The notes beneath the pieces were generated by a model. The model searched no databases. It saw only the letters and a list, made by a program, of their open reading frames with translations, and was not told the DNA's origin. From NCBI RefSeq assembly GCF_002607735.1, contig NZ_NBVR01000039.1, positions 199,908-263,907 on the forward strand: DNA of 64,000 nucleotides. Reading direction: 5' to 3'. The translations under genes and the position numbers were made by a program. This DNA is from Proteus alimentorum (GTDB lineage Bacteria; Pseudomonadota; Gammaproteobacteria; Enterobacterales; Enterobacteriaceae). Shown one piece after another: positions 16,946-25,420 of this stretch (within the stretch, counting starts at the first letter, position 1; each line of letters opens with the position of its first letter).

Positions 16946-18258
16946 GCCAGCAATGGACATCACGAGTCGGCCATATCTTAGCAGCCGCAGGCTCTGCAAT
17001 CGGTATTGGCGCAATCTGGAAGTTTTCTTATGTCGCAGCCAATAATGGTGGCGGTGCATTTTTAATTGTCTTCTTATTATTTAGTTTTGTGATCGGACTT
17101 GCTGTATTGCTCGCTGAGAATATTTTGGGTAGTAGCACACACGCTGAAGCCGTTAACGCATTTAAAAAAATGATGGGACGTAATTGGGTCATCATTGGCG
17201 TTATTGGTGTATTCAGTTCATGGTGTATTTATAGCTTCTATAGTGTTGTCGGCGGTTGGACAATTGGCTATACCGTAATGGCGGCAACAGGTCAGTTGAA
17301 TATTACCGATAGCGCTGAATTAACAGGTATTTTTACCCGCTTTATTAGTGATCCTTTATGGCCTATTTTGGCTCACCTTGCCTTTGCTGGATTAACCTGT
17401 TTTGTCGTTTTAGCAGGTGTACAACGTGGATTAGAAAAAGCCGTCAAAATCATGATGCCTATGTTATTTATCATTATGATTTTATTGATTATTGTCGGCA
17501 TCAGCTTACCCGGTTCTTCGGAAGGTTTAAAATTATTTTTATACCCTGATTTCAGTAAGTTAACACCTCAAGGCGTATTAGATGCATTAGGGTTAGCCTT
17601 CTTTTCACTGTCTATCGGTTTAGGTATTCACATCACTTACAGTGCTTATTTAGCGGATAATAAAGGTATCGCTAACTCCAGTATGTGGGTCGTTATTTTG
17701 TCTTGTATGGTGTGTGTACTTGCTGGATTAATGATTTTCCCTGCATTATCTGCCGCAGGCTTAGAGCCTAATGCTGGCCCCGGTTTAACCTTTATGACAA
17801 TGCCAGTTTATTTTGCCAACTTGCCCGGTGGTAATATTTTAGCAGTGACTTTCTTTGTCTTATTATTAATGGCAGCGTTAACCTCTGCAATTTCATTACT
17901 TGAGCATATCGTCGCTTACGTACAAATGCGTTTTCAATGGACTCGTCGTCGTGCCGGATTAGTGGTTACAGCCTCTATTATGTTGATGGGTATTCCAGTG
18001 TCATTATCTTTCGGACCTATGAGTGATGTGACACTGGGGGGCAAAACCGTCTTCGATTTATTAGATTACCTGACTTCTAATATTTTGATGCCATTGTTTG
18101 GTATTGCAATGTGTTTGATCTTTGGTTGGTCTCGTAGAGCGAATGCCTTTATTCCTGAAAATATCACTGGATTAAAACGTCAAAGCTTATTATTGGTATG
18201 GCGTTATATTGGTCCAATTTGTATCGGTATTATTTTAGTTCATGGATTGATTGGCTAG
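16942..18258 (+). CDS. Neurotransmitter:sodium symporter (NSS/SNF) family amino acid transporter
   Basis: A 438-residue, roughly 11-helix inner-membrane symporter of the LeuT fold. The NSS signature is in TM1: 'AAGSAIGIGAIWKFSYVAAN' followed by NGGGAF (residues 15-40). The position equal to LeuT Asn27, a Na1 ligand, is Ala24; I recall GAIWK in the YhdH/YocR branch of bacterial NSS proteins, so this is probably a branch feature. Substrate cannot be read from the fold, but the leucine-rich leader and attenuator upstream suggest expression is raised when charged tRNA-Leu is low, pointing to leucine or another branched-chain amino acid. It is monocistronic. Start ATG has AGGAGG 5 nt upstream. Confidence 0.88.
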   Translation: MSQQWTSRVGHILAAAGSAIGIGAIWKFSYVAANNGGGAFLIVFLLFSFVIGLAVLLAENILGSSTHAEAVNAFKKMMGRNWVIIGVIGVFSSWCIYSFYSVVGGWTIGYTVMAATGQLNITDSAELTGIFTRFISDPLWPILAHLAFAGLTCFVVLAGVQRGLEKAVKIMMPMLFIIMILLIIVGISLPGSSEGLKLFLYPDFSKLTPQGVLDALGLAFFSLSIGLGIHITYSAYLADNKGIANSSMWVVILSCMVCVLAGLMIFPALSAAGLEPNAGPGLTFMTMPVYFANLPGGNILAVTFFVLLLMAALTSAISLLEHIVAYVQMRFQWTRRRAGLVVTASIMLMGIPVSLSFGPMSDVTLGGKTVFDLLDYLTSNILMPLFGIAMCLIFGWSRRANAFIPENITGLKRQSLLLVWRYIGPICIGIILVHGLIG

Positions 18259-18287
18259 AAAAACCCCCTGCAAAAACAGGTTATTCA

Positions 18288-18318
18288 TAAAAAATAGCCA
18301 CTCAAAATGAGTGGCTAT
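18288..18318 (-). terminator. Terminator of the PTS-lyase operon
   Basis: Perfect 10-bp stem ATAGCCACTC/GAGTGGCTAT (18294-18303 and 18309-18318) with a 5-nt loop and a T-run on the minus strand (complement of 18288-18293). It ends transcription from the lyase gene; it may also stop read-through from the convergent NSS gene. Confidence 0.85.
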
Positions 18319-18360
18319 CGACTTAACTGATAATGATTTATTTATGGATACTTGATGACT

Positions 18361-19734
18361 TTATTTATAGCTTTGTTTAATTTCTTGAGAAATCGCTAGT
18401 CCACGTTTTGCTTCTTTTTCAGCAAGTTCAACGGATAAACCGATATAAGAACGAGGATCAAGCATTGCCTTAATTTCATCTGCATTAAAGGCGGCGGTAA
18501 TGGTTTCATTCTTCATCAGATTAGTGTAAAAATCCTCGCCGTCTGCTGCCGTTTTAATGGCTTCTTCATATAACAGTGAATGCGCTTTATCTTTACCTAA
18601 TTTTTCTGCCATTTTCATCATAACGTATTCGGTATTATCTAAACCCTTATTTCTCATCACGTTATGTAGCATTCTCTCTTCATGAGGAACGATGGTTCTT
18701 GAAAGCTCTTCCGTTCTTAATAAAATTTCTGTTGTTAATTCTAATGCTTCTTCAATTAAGCCATCGAATAACATGTAAGAACTGCTGTCACCTTCATAAG
18801 GTCTGACCGCAGAGTACATCCCCACATTCGGTAAGGAATACAGTTTCTGTGAGTTAGCAATAATGCCTTTCGCTAATTTTGGATTAATTTTATGAGGCAT
18901 TGTGCTACTACCCACCGTGCCTTTTGTAAACCCTTCAGAAACCTCAGCAATCTCTTCTAACGTGGTGCTATACACTTCCTCACCCATTTTATGGCAGATA
19001 TTTGCCATCAATGCCAAGTTCATCATGTACTCTAATTTATGCGTACTGAGGTTACGAGAGGGTACTTCCATTGCTTGCATACCCACTAATTCAGCAACGC
19101 GTTTTTGTACTTTCATTCCCACTTCTGGCATTGAGTTAAAAGCACCTACTGCGCCACCCATCATAATGGTGAATACACGCTTCTCACTCTCTTTCATACG
19201 CTGGTAGCAATCAATAAAATCGCTGATCCACACTGAAACTTTATACCCGTAAGTAATCGGAATAGCATGGCGACCGTGCGTTCTACCTGCCATCACCATA
19301 TGTTTTGTTTTTTCAGCGAGATTTGATAAATTTTCGATGATCTCGCTTAACAACAACATAAATTTGTTGTGTACCGTTTTCATCATATACAGCTGTGAAC
19401 TTTGCTGTATATTTTGCGTGGTAATGCCGTAGTGCACATATTTACCACTCTCTTCAGAACAGGCATTCACCAGTACTTTTAAGAACGGTACAAAGCCATG
19501 ACCGATTTTTTGATAAATACGATTCATCTCTTCGAAATCGATATTCTCAATAATCGCTTTTTCTTTAATTTCATCTGCGGCAGACTGTGGAATAAAACCG
19601 TATTCAGCTTGTGCTTGCGCTAACATGGCTTCAAACATCAACCAAGTTGAATATTTAGCTTCATTGGACAGCAGATTTTTTATACCGCGATCGTCGATTG
19701 TTTTACTTTTAGAATCGTATAACGCTCTCATCAT
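18361..19734 (-). CDS. Aspartase/fumarase-superfamily lyase (adenylosuccinate lyase-like), substrate unknown
   Basis: A 457-residue member of the superfamily that removes fumarate (or a related acid) by beta-elimination. The catalytic loop GSSTMPHKINPK (275-286) has the catalytic Ser at 276 or 277, and 'GRTHGRH' gives the second active-site His, H153. Other family positions are changed: 'HYGITTQNIQQS' (101-112) replaces the usual H-x-G-x-T-S-x-D, and 'YEGDSSSYMLFDG' replaces the ERD...S..ER nucleotide-side motif of PurB. It is therefore unlikely to be the housekeeping adenylosuccinate lyase. It follows a PTS permease gene by 8 nt. The second ATG (19731) has better spacing from AAGGA and may be the real start. 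Confidence 0.8.
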   Translation of the reverse strand: MMRALYDSKSKTIDDRGIKNLLSNEAKYSTWLMFEAMLAQAQAEYGFIPQSAADEIKEKAIIENIDFEEMNRIYQKIGHGFVPFLKVLVNACSEESGKYVHYGITTQNIQQSSQLYMMKTVHNKFMLLLSEIIENLSNLAEKTKHMVMAGRTHGRHAIPITYGYKVSVWISDFIDCYQRMKESEKRVFTIMMGGAVGAFNSMPEVGMKVQKRVAELVGMQAMEVPSRNLSTHKLEYMMNLALMANICHKMGEEVYSTTLEEIAEVSEGFTKGTVGSSTMPHKINPKLAKGIIANSQKLYSLPNVGMYSAVRPYEGDSSSYMLFDGLIEEALELTTEILLRTEELSRTIVPHEERMLHNVMRNKGLDNTEYVMMKMAEKLGKDKAHSLLYEEAIKTAADGEDFYTNLMKNETITAAFNADEIKAMLDPRSYIGLSVELAEKEAKRGLAISQEIKQSYK

Positions 19735-19742
19735 GTATCCTT

Positions 19743-21299
19743 TTATTTCTTCATTGCTTCATCAACAGCATTGCGAACAAACTCGACTTTAGGGCCATAA
19801 ACGACATGGACATGGTTTGCTGCCGGAAAGAAGAATGCTGTACAGCCAGACTCCAACATCAATTCTTTATCTATTTGATTAACTTCATTAATATCAATAC
19901 GTAATCGTGTAATACAGTTATCAACATTACGAATATTTTGTTTGCCACCTAACGCTTGAATTAAAATCTCTGCAATTTCGCCATAACGTTTTTCTTTGAT
20001 TAGCGTATTTTTCATATTGCTTGATTCTTCTCTACCCGGCGTTTTGATATCAAATTTGACGATAGCCCAGTAGAAAATGAAGTAGGTCACAACAGCCAGT
20101 GCGCTACCAATCAGCACTAAGAAGATCCAGTTAGTGTGTTCGTACAGTAAACCAAAGATAGTGAAGTCAAAGACAGTGCCTCGGATATAACCGATTGCAA
20201 CACCCGCAAAAGAGAGCAGAACTGCACCAATACCCACAATAATCGCGTAAATTAAATAAAGTAACGGTGCGATAAAGACGAAAGTAAATTCAAGAGGTTC
20301 TGTAACGTTACCTAACATTGCCGTTAAGACCATCGTCACCAACATCGATTTAACTTCAGCGCGGTTCTCTTTTTTCGAGGTTTTATAAATCGCTAATGCA
20401 ATCGCAGGGAACAGGAACAGCGTAACCAGCATCTGTTGCTGAGCCATAAAACGCGTTAGGCTTGGCATCATTGCCCAATATTCACTGCTTGGCCCTTGAT
20501 TAAATAACACTTCTGTCATTGCTGGAACAACGCCCACATAGGTTTGTCCATCAATCACATAAGAACCACCGGCTTCAGTAAATCGAAACAGAACGTTCCA
20601 CACATGGTGTAAACCAAATGGAATAAATAGACGCTCACCACCCGCGGTAAAAAAAGGCCCGACAGGACTTAAGAAGACAGCCGAGAGCTTAGTTAAGCCC
20701 ATGACTAAGACTTCCCAAATAAATGGCAGTAATGCACCCACGCCAATCATTAATCCGACCATAATGATGGCGACAGATTTTTTCCCAGAGAAGAAGGCAA
20801 ATGCGGTAGGAAGTTCAAGATTATAGAATTTGTCGGTTGCCCATGCGGCAATTAATCCCGTGATAATCCCCCCTGCGGCACTAATATTCATGGTTTGTAT
20901 ACCAAGCACCTTGATTTGCCCCACCTGCGTCATAATCGCAGGATCAGCAAGCTTCCCTGTCAATACCAGCCAGATATTGATAGTGCTTATCAAAGTTAAG
21001 TAGCCGACAACGGAGGCAAAGACGGCTATCCCCTTATCTTTGTGACTCATACCATATGCCACACCCATTGCAAATAAGAGTGGGATATTGTCAAACACCA
21101 CACCCGCAATAGAACGAATACTCACTAATAAAGCATTGACTGTTTCATTTCCTAGAAAAGGAAAGCGTGCAATCATATAAGACTGAACAAGAGCACCACT
21201 GATCCCCAGTATCATACCAATAGGTGCTAACACGCCGATTGGTAGAAGTAGGGTTCTACCAAAGCGCTGAATAGATTCGCTGAACTTTTTTCTGGCCAT
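19743..21299 (-). CDS. PTS sugar transporter EIIBC, glucose/maltose family
   Basis: A 518-residue inner-membrane permease that imports and phosphorylates its substrate. The EIIC part (about 1-410) has roughly ten membrane segments, with family motifs such as 'PFGLHHVWNVLFRF' and 'GNVTEPLEFTFVFIAPLLY'. The EIIB domain at the C-terminus carries the phosphorylated Cys462 in 'NVDNCITRLRID'. There is no EIIA domain, so it would use EIIA-Glc (Crr) in trans, as MalX and TreB do. It lies between an rpiR-type regulator and a lyase on the same strand. I cannot name the substrate; the partner lyase suggests a phosphorylated amino-sugar conjugate rather than a simple sugar. Confidence 0.87.
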   Translation of the reverse strand: MARKKFSESIQRFGRTLLLPIGVLAPIGMILGISGALVQSYMIARFPFLGNETVNALLVSIRSIAGVVFDNIPLLFAMGVAYGMSHKDKGIAVFASVVGYLTLISTINIWLVLTGKLADPAIMTQVGQIKVLGIQTMNISAAGGIITGLIAAWATDKFYNLELPTAFAFFSGKKSVAIIMVGLMIGVGALLPFIWEVLVMGLTKLSAVFLSPVGPFFTAGGERLFIPFGLHHVWNVLFRFTEAGGSYVIDGQTYVGVVPAMTEVLFNQGPSSEYWAMMPSLTRFMAQQQMLVTLFLFPAIALAIYKTSKKENRAEVKSMLVTMVLTAMLGNVTEPLEFTFVFIAPLLYLIYAIIVGIGAVLLSFAGVAIGYIRGTVFDFTIFGLLYEHTNWIFLVLIGSALAVVTYFIFYWAIVKFDIKTPGREESSNMKNTLIKEKRYGEIAEILIQALGGKQNIRNVDNCITRLRIDINEVNQIDKELMLESGCTAFFFPAANHVHVVYGPKVEFVRNAVDEAMKK

Positions 21300-21402
21300 A
21301 TTTGTTTCCTTATGACTTCTCGAATATAAAAGAATTACCGAGGTACTCTATCTTAGGGATTATAGGAAATGAATGACGCACTGGTTTTAAATATTATCTC
21401 AG

Positions 21403-21417
21403 GTCATATTTTATGAC
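21403..21417. promoter_or_regulatory. Inverted repeat upstream of the PTS gene
   Basis: GTCATA-TTT-TATGAC, a perfect 6-bp inverted repeat about 105 bp before the PTS start, in the 316-bp gap between the regulator and the permease gene. A candidate operator for the RpiR protein; inferred only from symmetry and position. Confidence 0.4.
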
Positions 21418-21457
21418 TTAGGTCTTTTTATTAAATATCGACTTAATAAAGAACAGC

Positions 21458-21476
21458 AAATAAATAATATTTATTT
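21458..21476. repeat. 19-bp perfect palindrome in the rpiR-PTS gap
   Basis: AAATAAATA-A-TATTTATTT, nine-base arms around one central base. It abuts AACAGCAA, an eight-base core also found in the tandem repeat before rpiR (22386-22418). It consists only of A and T, so chance is a real possibility. The rest of this gap also has a 10-bp stem TTAAAAAGAG/CTCTTTTTAA (21571-21580 and 21610-21619) at the rpiR stop. Confidence 0.45.
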
Positions 21477-21615
21477 TAAGATTTAGAAGTAAGATTGAAA
21501 AGAAAGGCTATTTTAAAATAAACGGTGATTAATCTAAGCGGATATATTAATACTGTTCACACTTTAATAATTAAAAAGAGGATCTCATAAATCATAGAAA
21601 TACTGTTATCTCTTT

Positions 21616-22356
21616 TTAAAGTAGATTTTCCAACTCATTAATCAATAAATCCACCAGCATAAAAAAGCCAATACGGGATTTGGTATCATCTTTTTTTGTA
21701 TCATGGTTATCAGCGAAACAAAATAGAGCATGAGTTGCATAAGTGGTTAATTCATTGGTATTAAATGCTGTCATGCTAATGATGTTGGCATCTTTTAACT
21801 GCACGATTTTTGCTGTCTCGATAATTTTCTTAGTGCCACCAGAAAGAGAGATAAAGATCACCGTGTCGTCTTCATTAACAAGACGTGTAAACGAATCAGA
21901 TAAGTTGTAATCATTAATAAAAAAGCAATGTAGACCTAGTGCAAACAATAGGTGTTCAAGGTAATACCCTACGGCTTTACTCGTGCCTCTTGCAACAATA
22001 AAAATATTCCTAGAGTGGCGTAAGGTTTTTGCACACTCCTGAATTTGTTCTTCATTAATTAAGGTAAATGTTTTATGTATGTTTTTTTCTAATTGTTTTT
22101 TATATGAAGTAACGGTTGTTTTTTCTGTCTTATTTTTCGTTAAGATATAATTATTAATTTGGAATTTAAGCTCTTTAAATCCACTAAACCCTAACTTTTG
22201 CGATAAATTAATGATAACTGTTTTTGATACAAAGGTTTTAGCGACTAAATCATTAATATTTAAATACGGAATATCCGCAATATTATCGGTGAGATATTTT
22301 AATACTTTCTTTTCGCTGATCGTTAAATTGTCATAATTTTTTAAAAAATCCAGCAT
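21616..22356 (-). CDS. RpiR-family transcriptional regulator (HTH + SIS)
   Basis: A 246-residue phosphosugar-responsive regulator. The N-terminal HTH_6 domain (about 1-75) includes 'LNINDLVAKTFVSKTVIINLSQKLGFSGFKEL' as the recognition region in two parts, and the C-terminal SIS domain (about 105-235) has 'IFIVARGTSKAVGYYLEHLL' and 'VIFISLSGGTKKII'. It lies upstream of and in line with the PTS permease and lyase genes, so it most likely controls them in response to the phosphorylated substrate. Upstream of its start is a 16-bp tandem repeat. It is not close to NanR as I recall it. Confidence 0.88.
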   Translation of the reverse strand: MLDFLKNYDNLTISEKKVLKYLTDNIADIPYLNINDLVAKTFVSKTVIINLSQKLGFSGFKELKFQINNYILTKNKTEKTTVTSYKKQLEKNIHKTFTLINEEQIQECAKTLRHSRNIFIVARGTSKAVGYYLEHLLFALGLHCFFINDYNLSDSFTRLVNEDDTVIFISLSGGTKKIIETAKIVQLKDANIISMTAFNTNELTTYATHALFCFADNHDTKKDDTKSRIGFFMLVDLLINELENLL

Positions 22357-22385
22357 ATCTCACCCAATAAATTAATCTAAACTAT

Positions 22386-22418
22386 CTTATGAAAACAGCA
22401 AGCTTATGAAAACAGCAA
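22386..22418. repeat. Tandem 16-bp direct repeat before rpiR
   Basis: CTTATGAAAACAGCAA occurs twice (22386-22401 and 22403-22418) with one base between. It lies 30-62 bp upstream of the rpiR start codon, where a promoter or operator would be. The 17-bp period puts the copies about one and a half helical turns apart. A role as an autoregulatory binding site is a guess. Confidence 0.6.
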
Positions 22419-22570
22419 ACATCAAAAAAGCAGTTCTGTGCTTTCTGCGAGTTTATGTGAAATAAAATACATAACAAGTATACGTTAAATCATACAGTTA
22501 TGTAGGATCAGAGTGGTATTTTGTGAATTAGGATAATATTGAGCCCATTTTTTAATGAGCCCAATACATG

Positions 22571-22816
22571 TTATTCATTACCCCAACGATTTAGAAATTC
22601 AGCGATATCATCAATGCGATTTTTATCAATACCCGCTTCTTTTGCCATCTCTTGTTGTGCGTTTTCGCTAATTTCTTCGTTATTCATTAATCGTGTAAGG
22701 AGTAACTGGAAATAGAGAGCAAGCGCATCTTCTTCTGTCTCAACAACCGGCTTTGCAGATTCCATCGCATACTCTTCGACCATATCATAATATTTAAAGT
22801 GGATTTCATTATTCAT
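22571..22816 (-). CDS. ymjA: YmjA family protein (DUF2543)
   Basis: An 81-residue cytoplasmic protein that I recognise from E. coli YmjA: the C-terminal half, '[16 protein letters not shown]' followed by a helix and '[11 protein letters not shown]', is nearly the same. Function unknown. The frame is open from 22858, but the Met at 22816 ([11 protein letters not shown]) fits the family start and has GGGGA upstream. Very acidic, likely all-helical. It is divergent from the pseudouridine synthase gene. Confidence 0.88.
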   Translation of the reverse strand: MNNEIHFKYYDMVEEYAMESAKPVVETEEDALALYFQLLLTRLMNNEEISENAQQEMAKEAGIDKNRIDDIAEFLNRWGNE

Positions 22817-22940
22817 AAGTTGTCCCCAAGGATTAACGTTTATAGTCATTATATTCAAATTATTAAGAGTATATCTCTACATTCGCCTGATAACCTAAAA
22901 TTCGCTATCATCCACTTCCTTCTTTTTTGCGGATACGCTG

Positions 22941-23657
22941 ATGTCTACGATTATCGATACTTTTATTGCTCCACCTTGCCATGATGAAATCGAGATCCTT
23001 TATCAAGACGAGCACTTAGTACTTATCAACAAACCGACAGGATTACTGAGCTTGTCAGGAAAAAATCCACAGAATATCGATTCGGTACATTATCGATTAG
23101 TGAAGCTATTTCCAGGGTGTACTCTTGTTCATCGACTTGATTTTGGCACATCCGGATTGATGCTTGTAGCGCGCAATAAAGCAATCAATGCGCTTTTGTG
23201 TCAGCAATTTAGCCAACGTAGTGTAACAAAAATATACAGCGCATTACTGTGTGGGCATTTAGATGAGAATGAAGGAATAATCGATGCGCCAATAGCAAAA
23301 GATCCTGCTCTGTTTCCACGTATGTCGATTTGCCCTGTGAATGGCAAACCTGCACGCTCTCGTTATCACGTTATTGAGCGTTTTTATCATACGCGAGAAG
23401 GTGGAACATTATTGCCTTTAACGCGGGTGCAATTTACGCCTGAAACAGGGAGAACGCATCAACTTCGTATTCACAGCCAATTTATAGGGCATCCTATTTT
23501 AGGTTGTGATTTATATGGTGGGTGCGACAAAGGTTTAATTAATGAAATGGAAAGAACTGAACGGACTCCGCGGCTTATGCTTCATGCAAGTGAACTTCAT
23601 TTTGTCCACCCCATTAGCCAAGCACCAATAAAAGCATGCTGCGAGAGCCCGTTTTAA
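22941..23657 (+). CDS. RluA-family RNA pseudouridine synthase
   Basis: Converts uridine to pseudouridine in rRNA or tRNA. The 238-residue protein has no S4 domain and consists of the catalytic fold: 'ILYQDEHLVLINKPTGLLS' (motif I), 'LVHRLDFGTSGLMLVA' with the catalytic Asp in HRLD (about residue 67), and 'PETGRTHQLRIHSQFIGHPI' (motif III). Similar in size to RluA (23S U746/tRNA U32) but with a divergent middle part, so it may be RluA itself or another single-domain paralogue. I leave the symbol empty. Confidence 0.87.
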   Translation: MSTIIDTFIAPPCHDEIEILYQDEHLVLINKPTGLLSLSGKNPQNIDSVHYRLVKLFPGCTLVHRLDFGTSGLMLVARNKAINALLCQQFSQRSVTKIYSALLCGHLDENEGIIDAPIAKDPALFPRMSICPVNGKPARSRYHVIERFYHTREGGTLLPLTRVQFTPETGRTHQLRIHSQFIGHPILGCDLYGGCDKGLINEMERTERTPRLMLHASELHFVHPISQAPIKACCESPF

Positions 23658-23667
23658 ATATCAATAT

Positions 23668-24150
23668 TTACAGTTTAAGCGCTTTTACTGTTTCATCGAT
23701 ATCGAGTTCATCTTCAGTAAAAACAATTTCTGTTCCGTGCATTGTGGTGATCGCAAGTTTTCTCAACGTGCGCATATTATTGGTATCATCCGCTGATTTT
23801 GGTTTGATACTATTCATTAAAGCACCGACAGAAAGTACGGTGTTTTCTTTATTGATATGTGTATCTGCAGATACCTCTTCACTATAAATTCGAAATGATT
23901 TAATGGATGTCAGCTTAACTCGCTCACCTGCAATATAGACATATTTGCTATCTGGGATCACTTTCACCGCGTAAGCAGACAAACCTTTGGTATTTGTGGT
24001 TGGTTCAAACGTGACATTTGCATCTGTCTTTATCAAAGCAGGGTTGGCAACTTTAATCACATGAAAATAACGGTTATCACCGTTTTCATCTTTAATAAAT
24101 CCAAAACCTTTATCTTCAAACCACTTTGTGATTATTCCGTTCATTGCCAT
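23668..24150 (-). CDS. Cold-shock-domain protein with a C-terminal extension
   Basis: 160 residues. Residues 1-66 form a cold-shock (CspA-type) OB fold: 'GIITKWFEDKGFGFIKDENGD' is the RNP1-type segment in two parts and 'RYFHVIKV' takes the place of RNP2 (VFVHFS in CspA). The remaining 90 residues are a second, mixed domain ('VYIAGERVKLTSIKSFRIYSEE') that I do not recognise. It probably binds single-stranded RNA or DNA; the two-domain form is not a classical Csp. Its end is close to the convergent pseudouridine synthase gene (10 bp). Confidence 0.78.
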   Translation of the reverse strand: MAMNGIITKWFEDKGFGFIKDENGDNRYFHVIKVANPALIKTDANVTFEPTTNTKGLSAYAVKVIPDSKYVYIAGERVKLTSIKSFRIYSEEVSADTHINKENTVLSVGALMNSIKPKSADDTNNMRTLRKLAITTMHGTEIVFTEDELDIDETVKALKL

Positions 24151-24251
24151 TATCGCCTACCTAATCGTTTATCTACAAAAATTTCCAGACGCAGTATAAA
24201 GCACAATGCTTATACAGACTATGTCTTTGAGCTAATAAGCGACTTTGCTTA

Positions 24252-24785
24252 TTACCACATTAAATCATCTGGGATTTTAAAATCAGCATAAGGATCGTCT
24301 TCATCTTGTTCTTTTTCGCTAAGTGCATTATTTAACAAGATACAGTCCACATCTCTTTGTGTAATTTTATCCGCGACACTGGCTGGAATAATTGCATATT
24401 CGGTTTTATCTGCATTATCCAGACGAGCAATAGCGAGACGTCCACTGATCAATTGAGATTGTGTCAGTTTATCCACCACAATATTTTTAATCACATTATT
24501 GTCAGTGAAATTAAAATCAATATCGCCTTTGGCTGGCGTAATTCTATTCATCTCAATAAGTTGCTTAACTTGCGCTTTATATTCTTTAGATAAAACAGCT
24601 TGTTTCTGTTGCTCACTAAGCAGCTTATCCCGCTCAAGTTGCGCTTTTTTATTTTCTTCTACCGCTTCTCTTGCTTCTCGTGCTTGAACTCGTGATTTTT
24701 TTGCCGTTCTTTGGACTTTTGCCATTTTTTTACTGGTCACAAGCCCTGCTTTTAACATTTGTTCTTGTAAGGTAAGTTTTGCCAT
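24252..24785 (-). CDS. yaiL: YaiL family protein (DUF2058), nucleic-acid-associated
   Basis: 177 residues. The N-terminal 'MAKLTLQEQMLKAGLV' is the typical DUF2058 start, followed by a long charged coiled coil (about 17-85) and a compact C-terminal domain ('YAIIPASVADKITQRD'). E. coli YaiL is annotated as a nucleoprotein/polynucleotide-associated protein with no proven function. It stands alone; 102 bp separate it from the cold-shock-domain gene on the same strand. Confidence 0.87.
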   Translation of the reverse strand: MAKLTLQEQMLKAGLVTSKKMAKVQRTAKKSRVQAREAREAVEENKKAQLERDKLLSEQQKQAVLSKEYKAQVKQLIEMNRITPAKGDIDFNFTDNNVIKNIVVDKLTQSQLISGRLAIARLDNADKTEYAIIPASVADKITQRDVDCILLNNALSEKEQDEDDPYADFKIPDDLMW

Positions 24786-24968
24786 TTTTATGCCTAAATC
24801 TGCTCAATAATTTTTGAAATTATACCTGTAATTTCCAAGAGTGCATCAGGTTGTGAGGTTGATGGTTTATATAGGAAAATAGACAGCGCAACATTTGAAC
24901 CAATGAGTGCATTCAGAGTATATTGGAAACATTATTGTAAAGATGCGCTATAAGAGGTGATATTAACA

Positions 24969-25316
24969 ATGGCTCTGATCCCAAAAAACTATGCACGGTT
25001 GGAAAGTGGCTACCGTGAAAAAGCACTGAAAATCTACCCGTGGGTATGTGGGCGTTGTGCGCGTGAATTTGTCTACTCAAACCTACGTGAACTCACCGTT
25101 CATCATATTGATCACGACCATACCAATAATCCAGAAGACGGCAGTAACTGGGAGTTATTGTGTCTATTTTGCCATGATCATGAACATTCAAAATACACCG
25201 AAGCAGACCAATACGGTACAACGGTTGTTGCCGGCGAAGATGCACAAGATGATGTAGGTGCAGCCACTTATAATCCTTTTGCTGATTTAAAATCGATGAT
25301 TAATAAGAAAAAATAG
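24969..25316 (+). CDS. yajD: YajD family HNH endonuclease-like protein
   Basis: 115 residues, nearly the same as E. coli YajD over its length. The zinc-binding Cys pairs CGRC and CLFC frame an HNH motif 'ELTVHHIDHDHTNNPEDGSN'. The cellular role is unknown. Start chosen at MALIPKNYARLE (24969) to match YajD; the frame is open from 24957. Confidence 0.9.
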   Translation: MALIPKNYARLESGYREKALKIYPWVCGRCAREFVYSNLRELTVHHIDHDHTNNPEDGSNWELLCLFCHDHEHSKYTEADQYGTTVVAGEDAQDDVGAATYNPFADLKSMINKKK

Positions 25317-25420
25317 TGAATGTGATATCTACTTTGATGCAAGCAATCCGCCCTTTTTTACGCTCCTATGCAGAATAGTGTATACTTGCTAACAAGAAAT
25401 TTGTTCACGGTTAATTAATA

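Noticed and set aside
18361..19734. Calling the lyase purB
   Set aside because: The nucleotide-binding motifs of adenylosuccinate lyase are changed and the gene is tied to a PTS permease and RpiR regulator; purB normally lies elsewhere.
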